This document shows, one piece after another, positions 1 to 5,810 of a stretch of DNA of 6,143 nucleotides. The notes beneath the pieces are model-generated. The model saw nothing but the letters and a program-made list of their open reading frames with translations. It searched no databases and was not told the origin of the DNA. The DNA comes from PALSA-1355 sp031400775 (GTDB lineage: Bacteria > Planctomycetota > Planctomycetia > Pirellulales > PALSA-1355), in the NCBI GenBank assembly GCA_031400775.1, contig JANNQN010000308.1, positions 1-6,143 on the forward strand, written 5' to 3'. The position numbers were made by a program, and so were the translations under genes. How positions within the stretch are numbered: the first letter of the stretch is position 1; every line of letters starts with the position of its first letter.

Positions 1-73
1 GAATCTTCTCCTCCTCGATCTTAATCACGCCCTCAAAGTTCGCGCCGCTTGCCAATCCTGCTACATTGTCCAT
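1..73 (-). CDS. Unidentified protein, N-terminal 24 codons only (runs off left edge)
   Basis: An ATG at 73 on the minus strand opens a frame that stays open to the window edge. It gives 24 residues beginning MDNVAGLASGANFEG and continuing into a lysine/glutamate-rich stretch (IKIEEEKI). An AAAGGA Shine-Dalgarno core (81-86 on the complement) sits about 7 nt before the ATG, which supports this start. No signal peptide or membrane segment is visible in the piece. I do not recognise the family from so short a fragment. It is divergent from the toxin cassette, so it is not the missing N-terminal part of that toxin. Its ribosome binding site falls within the inverted repeat at 75-141, so its translation may be controlled by RNA structure. 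Confidence 0.55.
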   Translation of the reverse strand, partial: MDNVAGLASGANFEGVIKIEEEKI

Positions 74-74
74 C

Positions 75-141
75 GGGCAGTCCTTTCGTGCTGGTAGGTT
101 CGTTCTAGACAAACAAACTTCTACCAGTTCCAGGACTGCCC
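75..141. promoter_or_regulatory. Imperfect inverted repeat between divergent genes, overlapping the RBS of the minus-strand gene
   Basis: The 10-bp arm GGGCAGTCCT (75-84) is perfectly complementary to AGGACTGCCC (132-141). A second 7-bp pair, CTGGTAG (91-97) with CTACCAG (121-127), is nested inside it, with a 6/4-nt internal loop and a 23-nt apical loop. In the minus-strand transcript the 3' arm contains the AAGGA ribosome binding site and ends one base before the ATG at 73, so folding would hide the translation start. It could instead be a dyad operator for the divergent pair or the end of a mobile element. Only the complementarity is seen directly. Confidence 0.5.
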
Positions 142-148
142 TTTCAAT

Positions 149-664
149 TTGTGCGCAACAATCAGGACGTTATCAGGGGCAAACGTCAATGCTGCCAGAA
201 ACCTGCAATCGCCTCGACCACCTGCGTCGACACCTACTCCAGCACCGGCCCCAGCCGCTCATTTTCGTGTCGGGAAACATGGTGAAATGCCCACTCCGCG
301 ACCTGGACAGCACTCACATCACGGAGTTATGTCTGAATGGATGAAGAGAATGTATCCTGGTTACGACCCCAGAAAAGCCCCGGCTATTCTGATGCCCGAC
401 ATCAATCATCATGCAACTTACAGCGTGTATAACAAATGGCGGGCCGAAATGGGGCGGAAATCCGGCGGCACATTCGATTGGAATAAAGTTAGCGAGTCAG
501 ACATGCATTCGCTTACTGAGAAGATGTTTGAAGCCGCGCAAGTACCAGCCAACGTCCGCGCGGAGTACTGGGCAGAGTTCGAAAGAATGAAGGCGGTGTT
601 GCGAAAACTGCGGATGTCCGAATCATTGGAGGAGATCAAATGGGCGACTCACCTAACATTCTGA
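149..664 (+). CDS. Orphan polymorphic-toxin C-terminal module, Tox-SHH type HNH/Endo VII nuclease
   Basis: Predicted nuclease toxin domain of the Tox-SHH family (HNH/Endonuclease VII fold), normally the C-terminal tip of RHS or other secreted polymorphic toxins, expected to cut nucleic acid in a rival cell. Counting from TTG 149, a Pro/Ala-rich linker (about residues 21-37) precedes MPTPRPGQHSHHGVMSEWM, with the signature SHH at 56-58. A second histidine cluster NHHAT (86-90) is the likely rest of the metal-binding active site, and a helical tail (about 118-155) contains AEYWAEFERMK. No signal peptide, RHS repeats or delivery domain is present, and the frame is closed upstream by TAG at 95-97, so this is a detached module. 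The start is uncertain: TTG 149 lacks a convincing Shine-Dalgarno, and ATG 287 would still give the whole toxin domain. It overlaps the immunity gene by 25 nt. Domain call good; expression unproven. Confidence 0.78.
   Translation: MCATIRTLSGANVNAARNLQSPRPPASTPTPAPAPAAHFRVGKHGEMPTPRPGQHSHHGVMSEWMKRMYPGYDPRKAPAILMPDINHHATYSVYNKWRAEMGRKSGGTFDWNKVSESDMHSLTEKMFEAAQVPANVRAEYWAEFERMKAVLRKLRMSESLEEIKWATHLTF
628..634 (+). promoter_or_regulatory. Strong Shine-Dalgarno for the immunity gene, inside the toxin coding region
   Basis: GGAGGAG lies 5 nt before ATG 640. It is the best ribosome binding site in the island and fixes the immunity start within the last codons of the toxin frame. The toxin itself has no comparable site, which would favour more immunity protein than toxin. 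Confidence 0.75.
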
Positions 665-981
665 GCGCCGACCAGATGCAGCGGCTGTACGGCAGCTTCT
701 ACGAAAGCAGTCCCAAGTTGCACTTGGACTCAAGTAAAGTTCCACAACAATTACGGCCACTTCTGCCTTACGCGGAGTTTTGGGGCGTCGCAGACGATTG
801 GACAAGAGAAGAACTCGTCGAAAAAGCGCCTGCCGACGTGCAGGAGAATTTGAAGGACGTGGTCGCTAGCTTCGATAAATCGTTCGACGATTGGTTGGCG
901 GGTCCGGAAGCGGACGACCCGAGCCTCTCCGACGAATACATTGCCTTCACCGCGTTGAGAATGGCGGCAGATCTTGCCTGA
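640..981 (+). CDS. Probable immunity protein for the Tox-SHH module (immunity type A)
   Basis: A small acidic cytosolic-type protein of 113 residues without signal peptide or membrane segment. Visible features are a helical N-terminus (LSADQMQRLYGSFYES), a central PYAEFWGVADDWTREELVEKA motif (about 44-64), an acidic loop DDWLAGPEADDP (about 83-94), and the C-terminal SDEYIAFTALRMAADLA. It resembles small hypothetical proteins in bacterial toxin-immunity and accessory loci, but I cannot name a Pfam family with certainty. The immunity role is inferred from position: it directly follows and overlaps the toxin by 25 nt, has a strong ribosome binding site, and is small and acidic, as cognate nuclease inhibitors usually are. 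The last residues of a second copy appear to survive at 1412-1444. Confidence 0.75.
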   Translation: MGDSPNILSADQMQRLYGSFYESSPKLHLDSSKVPQQLRPLLPYAEFWGVADDWTREELVEKAPADVQENLKDVVASFDKSFDDWLAGPEADDPSLSDEYIAFTALRMAADLA

Positions 982-982
982 C

Positions 983-1063
983 GTTTTTGGTACCGTGCAT
1001 CTTGACGAAGCCGGCGACGCACTCATTGAAGCCATCTACGCTGACGACCAAGGCGCGAGGTAA
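983..1063 (+). pseudogene. Internal fragment of a second copy of the 1458-1844 gene (type B remnant)
   Basis: This stretch reads VFGTVHLDEAGDALIEAIYA then DDQGAR and a TAA. It aligns without gaps to residues 36-61 of the protein at 1458-1844 (DNA 1563-1640), with 16 of 26 residues identical and roughly four fifths of bases matching by eye, including a 12-base identical run GACGAAGCCGGC. It has no start codon or N-terminal half, and it begins one base after the stop of the type A immunity gene. I interpret it as a deletion remnant of a duplicated type B gene. It may survive only as the leader of the next gene, whose start lies 4 nt after this TAA. Confidence 0.75.
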
Positions 1064-1067
1064 ACAC

Positions 1068-1409
1068 ATGACGTCACTACTCGACGAATATCGTCGCCAC
1101 GCTTGCGATCAAGGCGCTGCCATGTTGGAAGGGGAGGGCGATGCCAGCAATTCTGCTTACGATCGATTGCAAGACGCATTAGTGTCACTCATCCGAGCCG
1201 GACGCCGACACGAGCTTTTCGGACTGTATGACGACCTCGATCCGTGGGTACAATCATGGGCAGCCGCCCACACCCTAGAAATTGACGAGGCACGCGCACT
1301 TGCGAAACTCGAACAGCTTCAGAAATCAGAGAATCCTCACGTGAGTTCGTGTGCGAAGTTTGCCATCGAAGAGTGGAAGAATGGCGCATTGAGGATTTCG
1401 CCCAATTGA
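1068..1409 (+). CDS. DUF2019-like small helical protein, possible immunity protein (type C)
   Basis: A 113-residue predicted all-helical protein. The C-terminal half, from WVQSWAAAHTLEIDEARALA through LEQLQKSENPHVSSCAKFAI to EEWKNG (about residues 62-107), matches the pattern I associate with DUF2019, a short HEAT-like repeat domain: an R/QxWAAxxxL helix, a D-xx-RALAxLE helix, and a final helix ending in EEWKxG. No catalytic residues or membrane segments are seen. ATG 1068 is preceded by GAGG (1057-1060) at 7 nt. The frame is open further upstream to 891, but that part overlaps the type A gene and is not believable. DUF2019 proteins have no firmly known function; their presence beside toxin modules suggests an immunity or accessory role. 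Here it is third in the cassette, so it could protect against a different toxin. Confidence 0.7.
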   Translation: MTSLLDEYRRHACDQGAAMLEGEGDASNSAYDRLQDALVSLIRAGRRHELFGLYDDLDPWVQSWAAAHTLEIDEARALAKLEQLQKSENPHVSSCAKFAIEEWKNGALRISPN

Positions 1410-1411
1410 GG

Positions 1412-1444
1412 CTGTCTTTAAAAATGGCGGCGGACTTTACTTGA
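1412..1444 (+). pseudogene. Putative 3'-terminal remnant of a second type A immunity gene
   Basis: Just after the DUF2019-like gene, the frame LSLKMAADFT followed by TGA parallels the C-terminus TALRMAADLA plus TGA of the immunity gene ending at 981. L, M, A, A and D are identical and K/R and F/L are conservative. At DNA level both read ATGGCGGC then GA, in register with the stop. The match is only about ten residues, so chance is possible, but it falls exactly where an A-B gene pair would place it, directly upstream of the intact type B gene. Confidence 0.45.
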
Positions 1445-1457
1445 GCATACGGTCCGG

Positions 1458-1844
1458 TTGGCTCGAGTTGGTGTGAATGCCGTGCAAAACCTTCTTATTC
1501 TCAATGCCGACGAACAGCCCTTCGACCTCGAGACGATCCAGCAGATCTTTGAGTCCGAGGGCGGTTTTGGCAGCGTGCGATTTGACGAAGCCGGCGGCGC
1601 CCTGATCGAAGCCACCTACACTGACGACCAAGACTCGACTTTCGTCCGCCTCAGTGACAGTCGAAAAGGAATCACGTTAACGGGCATGACCGATGCTGCG
1701 CTGCGAGCCGCGTTGATCCTGGACCAACACCTTCCGTCGACGCTTCGCATCGTTGATTGGGATTACTCCTTCGATCTTATCCTCAGTGATTTCAAGGGAG
1801 TCGAGGAGCTGCGGTCGGCCATCGAAATGGCCCAGGGCGGTTGA
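1458..1844 (+). CDS. Small acidic immunity-like protein of unknown family (type B)
   Basis: A 128-residue acidic protein if translation starts at TTG 1458. GTG 1473 or GTG 1482 (giving MQNLLILNADEQPFDLETIQ) are equally plausible, and none has a clear Shine-Dalgarno. Visible segments are LLILNADEQPFDLETIQQIF (predicted beta then helix), FGSVRFDEAGGALIEATYTD (beta hairpin, about 37-56), RKGITLTGMTDAALRAALIL (strand then helix) and the C-terminal LRIVDWDYSFDLILSDFKGV followed by EELRSAIEMA. The alternating beta/alpha layout with no signal peptide or transmembrane segment resembles many Imm proteins, but I cannot assign a named family. The immunity role is inferred from its place at the end of the toxin cassette and from a partial second copy at 983-1063. 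It converges with the gene at 1886-3040. Confidence 0.65.
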   Translation: MARVGVNAVQNLLILNADEQPFDLETIQQIFESEGGFGSVRFDEAGGALIEATYTDDQDSTFVRLSDSRKGITLTGMTDAALRAALILDQHLPSTLRIVDWDYSFDLILSDFKGVEELRSAIEMAQGG

Positions 1845-1858
1845 GTTCGCCCGATGCG

Positions 1859-1881
1859 CCGACTTTCGAAGGATCAGTCGG
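1859..1881. terminator. Short stem-loop between convergent genes, possible bidirectional terminator
   Basis: CCGACT (1859-1864) pairs with AGTCGG (1876-1881) across an 11-nt loop in the 41-nt gap between stop codons at 1844 and 1886. There is no T-tract, so an intrinsic terminator is only a guess from position. Confidence 0.25.
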
Positions 1882-1885
1882 ATAC

Positions 1886-3040
1886 CTACTTCAGCAGTTT
1901 CCAACCCGCCGCGTCGGCGGCCAGGCCGGTGTGGCCCTTGTGGCGGTCGTAGAGCTTGTGCATGGCGTCGATCGTGTCGAAGTAGCCCACGATGTGGGCG
2001 GCGCTGAACGATTCGCCGGCCTTGGTCGGCCGGCCGTGGATCTCCTCGATCATCACGATGATCCCGCCGGGCCGCTGGCTGGCCCAGGCCTCGTAGACCA
2101 CGTTCGGATCGAGCGTCAAACCGGCCAGCCAGGGACCATCCTTGCCCGTCGCCTTGTCGCGCAGATGATACGCCCGGATGAAGCTCTCCGGCGTTTTGTG
2201 CGTGTCGCGACGATAGCCGAACTTCAAGTCGGGCGGAAACGGGGCGAAGAACTCGCTCGAGGGAATGCGAACGCCCTGGGGGCCGCTCAAGTAACTCAGA
2301 TACATTTCGCTGAACGTGTCTCCCTGCTCGTGGCGGACGCAGCCCGGCGTGTCGTTGCGCAGAAACATCTCGGGCGAGTCGTTGACGCTGTCGACCTTGT
2401 CCATCAAGACGAAGAACCGCTCTCCCTTGGGAAACACGATGAGTTGGGTCCATTGCGAGCCCGGCTTGCGGCCCGGTGCGGCGTATTCGAACTTGTAGGT
2501 GGTCTTGATCGCGACGTAATCCTTGCCGCGAATGATCTGGGGCTCGACGGCCTTCATACGATGGCAAAGCTGCGGGCCCTCGACCATCCGCTTGCGGTGA
2601 CTCGTGCCGTGGGACATGCGGGTGTAGACCTGCCGCGCCGGATCGGCCTCGTTCGTGTGCCAGGAATAGCGGCCGACGCCGATGCCGTCGGGGGCGATCA
2701 CCTGGTCGCTCCAGTCCGCGTAGCTGCCGGCCTCCATCAGCCAGTCGACGACCATCAGTCCGTCGCCCACTTCGCGAAAGCCCGTGGTCTTGTCGAGAAA
2801 CGATCCCTTCTCGATGCCGGTCATCCACTGCTTGGGGTTTTTCTTGGGAATGACGGCCTCGAGCTTGTCGGTCTCGATCTTGATCGCCCGGTCGTCCTCG
2901 GTCACTCGGGCCCAGGAGTCGTCGCCGGCCGGCGCGGCCAAAACCGCTTGGGCCAGGGCCGTATTGGCCAGGCCGATCGAAACGAGCCAGCCGAGCGAGA
3001 AGTGGGCGATTTGGGCTTGGGCAGATTTCATGCGACTCAT
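1886..3040 (-). CDS. Exported protein of unknown function, planctomycete type
   Basis: A 384-residue protein with a Sec signal peptide: basic start MSRMK, a hydrophobic stretch about residues 14-30 (FSLGWLVSIGLANTALA), and likely AxA cleavage after residue 32 or 35. The mature part has no further membrane segment and is rich in aromatic residues and short predicted strands (for example YVAIKTTYKFEY, WTQLIVFPKGERFFVLMDKV, GGIIVMIEEI), so a beta-rich periplasmic or surface domain is likely. I recognise no catalytic motif or named family; it looks like long conserved hypothetical proteins of Pirellulales. ATG 3040 is chosen because AAGGA lies 7 nt upstream on the minus strand. TTG 3079 would add 13 residues before the signal peptide, and ATG 3031 lies three codons inside. 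It is transcribed alone from the promoter at 3080-3108 and converges with the toxin cassette. Confidence 0.8.
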   Translation of the reverse strand: MSRMKSAQAQIAHFSLGWLVSIGLANTALAQAVLAAPAGDDSWARVTEDDRAIKIETDKLEAVIPKKNPKQWMTGIEKGSFLDKTTGFREVGDGLMVVDWLMEAGSYADWSDQVIAPDGIGVGRYSWHTNEADPARQVYTRMSHGTSHRKRMVEGPQLCHRMKAVEPQIIRGKDYVAIKTTYKFEYAAPGRKPGSQWTQLIVFPKGERFFVLMDKVDSVNDSPEMFLRNDTPGCVRHEQGDTFSEMYLSYLSGPQGVRIPSSEFFAPFPPDLKFGYRRDTHKTPESFIRAYHLRDKATGKDGPWLAGLTLDPNVVYEAWASQRPGGIIVMIEEIHGRPTKAGESFSAAHIVGYFDTIDAMHKLYDRHKGHTGLAADAAGWKLLK

Positions 3041-3057
3041 GCGGTGATCCTTATGCT

Positions 3058-3077
3058 GGGCTAAACGTTGTGAGCCC
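3058..3077 (-). promoter_or_regulatory. Small dyad at the expected transcription start of the exported-protein gene
   Basis: GGGCT (3058-3062) pairs with AGCCC (3073-3077) across 10 nt, immediately downstream of the -10 box. It could be an operator or a weak 5'-leader hairpin. A 5-bp stem alone is weak evidence. Confidence 0.25.
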
Positions 3078-3079
3078 AA

Positions 3080-3108
3080 ATTAAAATCGCTGGGCGGGCC
3101 GCGGTCAA
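3080..3108 (-). promoter_or_regulatory. Sigma70-like promoter for the exported-protein gene
   Basis: Read on the minus strand, TTGACC (complement of 3103-3108) and TTTAAT (complement of 3080-3085) are separated by exactly 17 bp. The -35 box matches 5 of 6 consensus bases and the -10 box 4 of 6. Transcription would start near 3073, giving a leader of about 33 nt before ATG 3040. This is consistent with the Shine-Dalgarno there. Confidence 0.55.
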
Positions 3109-3497
3109 TGGAGGGGATCGCATCGGCGCCGCATGACGCCGATCGCCAGGATATCGTCCTTGAGCCGTGCGCAGGAGTTTCTCGGTTGACGCCTCTCCTT
3201 GGGCGGTACCGTTTTTCGCCGCTGTGTCGAAACGGCTGTCAATATCCTGTTGCGCATTTGGAATGCGAATTCTGTTTCTTGCGCAATTTGCGTCTGATCG
3301 CGTCGGAACGCAGCCTCGCCATTCGACTTGCCCCTTGGCGATACGCCTTATCATTAATCCTTTCGTTCGAACAACAATTGACGCAAGGCAAAGCGGTTTT
3401 CGCAGCGTCCTTACAATGGAAGCCAATGCGGTAGCGCAGGCGAACGTATCGATGTGTGCTGAATACCAAACACAGCGTTCGCTGCGATTGACGCATC
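3109..3497. other. Non-coding gap between divergent genes
   Basis: About 390 nt with no convincing gene. Open frames on both strands lack Shine-Dalgarno sites and give arginine/serine/cysteine-rich, low-quality protein. Base composition is more AT-rich in the middle than in either flanking gene. The region should hold the promoter of the SPFH gene. The best fragments seen are TTGCCC (3328-3333) with TATCAT (3349-3354), but their 15-bp spacer makes this weak, and no candidate stands out. No tRNA, terminator or long repeat is evident. Confidence 0.5.
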
Positions 3498-3513
3498 AAG
3501 GAGCGATGTTTTT

Positions 3514-5718
3514 ATGGTTACGGGAAACTTGTTCGTACTTGCCGCCAATCTCATGGCGAATTGGCCGGTTACGTTCGAGTGGGTGTTTTCGTCGGCGGAA
3601 ACAGTTTTTCTGGCCCTGGTGGCGTTTCTGTTGCTGTGGGAAGCAATGGGCCTGCGCTACATCTCGAACAACCAGGTCGGAATCGTCGAACGACTTTGGT
3701 CGCGGGCCGGCTCGGTGTCCGAGGGCAGCATTATCGCGATCGATGACGAGGCCGGCTATCAGGCCGAGGTGTTGCGCGGTGGCTTCCACTTCGGACTGTG
3801 GCGCTGGCAGTATCGAATCCATCGCATTCGATTGGTGACAATTCCCCAGGGCAAGATCGGCTATCTCTACGCTCGCGACGGCGAACCGCTGGAAGCCAGC
3901 CAGACGTTGGCGCGGATCGTCGAGTGTGCAAACTTCCAGGATACGCGCGCTTTTCTCACCAGCGACTCGCCCGACCGCTTGCGAGGGCAACGAGGTCGTC
4001 AGAGAGCCGTTCTGCGGGAAGGCGTGTACGCGATCAACTTGGCGCTGTTCGTCGTGATGACGGACAACGACGTTTACCTGCTGCGGAGCTTGCACGACAA
4101 ACAGTCGCTGGCCATGCTCACCGGCTGGCAGCGTGAGTTAGCGGAGTTGAACGGCTTTGATCCCGTCGTGGTTGGCGGGGCAATCGAAGCGCCGGACCCG
4201 ATCAATCACGAGCTGATGCGGGAAGTCGACGGCATCGCCATCGTGACGATCCACGATGGTCCGTCATTGCCGCCGGGCGAAATTATCGCCCCGCCCGTTG
4301 GCACGGACTCCGCGGAGCCCAATTTTCATAACAACTTTCAGAACCCGGAGGCCTTTCTGGCCGCCGGGGGGCGTCGCGGCCGGCAGTATGTATCGCTGAC
4401 CGACGGCACCTACTTCATCAATCGCTGGTTCGCCAGCATCGAGATGATTCCCAAGACCGTCGTGCCGATCGGCTATGTCGGGGTGGTCGTGAGCTACTAC
4501 GGCCGGCTGGGACGCGACCTGTCGGGCACGGCGTTTCGCCACGGCGAACGCGTGGCCGAAGGCGAACGAGGCGTGTGGGAACAAGCCCTGGGCCCAGGAA
4601 AGTACGCCTTCAACACGTATGCGGGCAACATCATCCTGGTGCCGACGACGAACTTCGTGCTGCATTGGATCACGGGCCGCACGGAGACGCACCGTTACGA
4701 TGAAAGTCTGCGATCGATCGACCTGGTGACGCGCGACGCCTACGAGCCGCTTTTGCCGCTGTCGGTGGTCGTGCATATCGATTACCAGAAGGCGCCGAAC
4801 GTCATCCAGCGGTTCGGCGACGTGAAAAAACTGATCACGCAGACGCTCGATCCGATGCTGAGCGCCTTTTTCCGCGACGTGGCGCACAAGCGCACGATGC
4901 TCGAACTATTGCTGGAGCGCGACTCCATCCAAGCCGAAGCGCGCGCCGAGCTGCGGAAGCGATTCTGCGAGTTCGACATCGAGTGCGTCGACGTGTTGAT
5001 CGGCAAACCCGACACGGCCGAGGCCGGCGGCAAGATCGAGACCCTGCTCGAGCAACTCCGCCTGCGGCAGTTGTCGATCGAGCAGCTCGAGACCTTCGAG
5101 CGCCAGCGCACCGCCGCCGACAAGCAGCGTGGCTTGAGCGAAGCGCAAGCCCAGGCCGCCAAGCAGACGGAGCTGACCAATTCGCGCATCCAGATCCAGA
5201 TCGCGGAGAATCAGGGAGAAGCCGATCTGGCCCAGGCGCGCAAACGGGCCGAGCAAATGCTCGTCACCGCGCGGGCCGACAGCCAGCAGCGAATCTTGGC
5301 CGGTAAAGGCGAAGGCGCCCGCGTGTTGCAAACGGGTCTGGCCGAGGCCTCCGTTCTGCTACGAAAAATCGGCTCGTTTGGCGACCCGCGGCTCTACGCG
5401 CTGTTGGCCGCGGCCGAAAAGCTGTCCAACAGCAGCCAGCCGCTGGTGCCGGAGCGCTTGTTCATGGCCGCATCGACTGGCGAAAACGGCCACGCCGGCG
5501 GAGCCGGCCAGGGATTGCTCGGAACGCTGATCAGCTTGCTGGTCGCCGAGAAATCCGGCTTCGAACCGGTTGGCAATGGCTCGGTCGCGGGCTTGGAAGA
5601 AATGACCGAGCGCATGACGCGCGAGGCCGTGGAATCGATGCAACAAGCCGTCAGCGCCCGATCGGAAGAGCCCGCCGTGGCCACAGGGCCGAGCACCCCG
5701 ATGATCGAATCGAACTGA
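3514..5718 (+). CDS. Membrane-anchored SPFH/Band 7 (flotillin-like) protein
   Basis: A 734-residue member of the SPFH (stomatin/prohibitin/flotillin/HflK-C) superfamily. These form membrane-bound oligomeric scaffolds; no enzymatic activity is expected. One transmembrane helix is near the N-terminus (about 24-43). Residues 50-390 hold beta-hairpin units around GGF/GxY motifs (VLRGGFHFGLWRWQ, VLREGVYAIN, SLTDGTYFIN, LGPGKYAFN) and VPTTNFVLHW. The SPFH core spans about 400-500 (DLVTRDAYEPLLPLSVVVHI, then LLERDSIQAEARAELRKRF and VDVLIGKP). A long Glu/Gln/Ala/Arg-rich helical, coiled-coil-prone region (about 505-600) follows, as in flotillins, then a variable tail with a Gly-rich patch (659-670). 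ATG 3514 follows AAGGAG (3498-3503) by 10 nt, and the transmembrane segment follows directly. At over 700 residues it is longer than ordinary flotillins because of the N-terminal repeats, as in similar planctomycete and cyanobacterial proteins. It appears monocistronic. Confidence 0.88.
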   Translation: MVTGNLFVLAANLMANWPVTFEWVFSSAETVFLALVAFLLLWEAMGLRYISNNQVGIVERLWSRAGSVSEGSIIAIDDEAGYQAEVLRGGFHFGLWRWQYRIHRIRLVTIPQGKIGYLYARDGEPLEASQTLARIVECANFQDTRAFLTSDSPDRLRGQRGRQRAVLREGVYAINLALFVVMTDNDVYLLRSLHDKQSLAMLTGWQRELAELNGFDPVVVGGAIEAPDPINHELMREVDGIAIVTIHDGPSLPPGEIIAPPVGTDSAEPNFHNNFQNPEAFLAAGGRRGRQYVSLTDGTYFINRWFASIEMIPKTVVPIGYVGVVVSYYGRLGRDLSGTAFRHGERVAEGERGVWEQALGPGKYAFNTYAGNIILVPTTNFVLHWITGRTETHRYDESLRSIDLVTRDAYEPLLPLSVVVHIDYQKAPNVIQRFGDVKKLITQTLDPMLSAFFRDVAHKRTMLELLLERDSIQAEARAELRKRFCEFDIECVDVLIGKPDTAEAGGKIETLLEQLRLRQLSIEQLETFERQRTAADKQRGLSEAQAQAAKQTELTNSRIQIQIAENQGEADLAQARKRAEQMLVTARADSQQRILAGKGEGARVLQTGLAEASVLLRKIGSFGDPRLYALLAAAEKLSNSSQPLVPERLFMAASTGENGHAGGAGQGLLGTLISLLVAEKSGFEPVGNGSVAGLEEMTERMTREAVESMQQAVSARSEEPAVATGPSTPMIESN

Positions 5719-5805
5719 CGTACCCGCGCGGCCAGGACGCCGAGCTCAGACACTCTCCGTTTGCGCGGGAGTGACCGGGCCGGCGTCGGGCCGTTTTGGC
5801 TTTAC
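5719..5805. other. Short gap downstream of the SPFH gene
   Basis: GC-rich sequence in which CCCGCGC and GCGCGGG could pair across a loop of more than 30 nt. A smaller GGCC...GGCC pairing is followed by GTTTTGGCTTT. Either could end transcription of the SPFH gene, but neither is a clean intrinsic terminator. Confidence 0.25.
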
Positions 5806-5810
5806 AGGCT

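Noticed and set aside
66..344. Plus-strand open frame overlapping the start of the toxin module
   Set aside because: It has no RBS and no recognisable sequence, and it is out of frame with the clear Pro/Ala linker and SHH domain.
891..1409. Longer version of the DUF2019-like gene starting at 891
   Set aside because: The extra 59 codons overlap the type A immunity gene and the type B remnant in the wrong frame and give low-quality sequence. ATG 1068 has its own GAGG site.
1841..3064. A 407-codon plus-strand open frame
   Set aside because: It lies almost exactly opposite the exported-protein gene. Its product is rich in Val/Ala/Arg/His repeats typical of antisense GC-rich frames, and the minus strand has the signal peptide, RBS and promoter.
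3377..3420. TTGACG and TACAAT as a promoter for the SPFH gene
   Set aside because: The boxes are about 28 bp apart, far from the 16-18 bp needed.
3167..3838. Plus-strand open frame crossing the intergenic gap into the SPFH gene
   Set aside because: Its product is Arg/Cys/Ser-rich and overlaps the transmembrane start of the SPFH protein in another frame. The SPFH start has a good RBS.
4264..4887. Minus-strand open frame of 207 codons inside the SPFH gene
   Set aside because: It is antisense to the conserved SPFH core and rich in His/Arg/Val/Gly with no RBS. It is a shadow of the real gene.
5725..5770. Intrinsic terminator from CCCGCGC and GCGCGGG
   Set aside because: The loop is over 30 nt and no T-run follows, so it is not called as a terminator.
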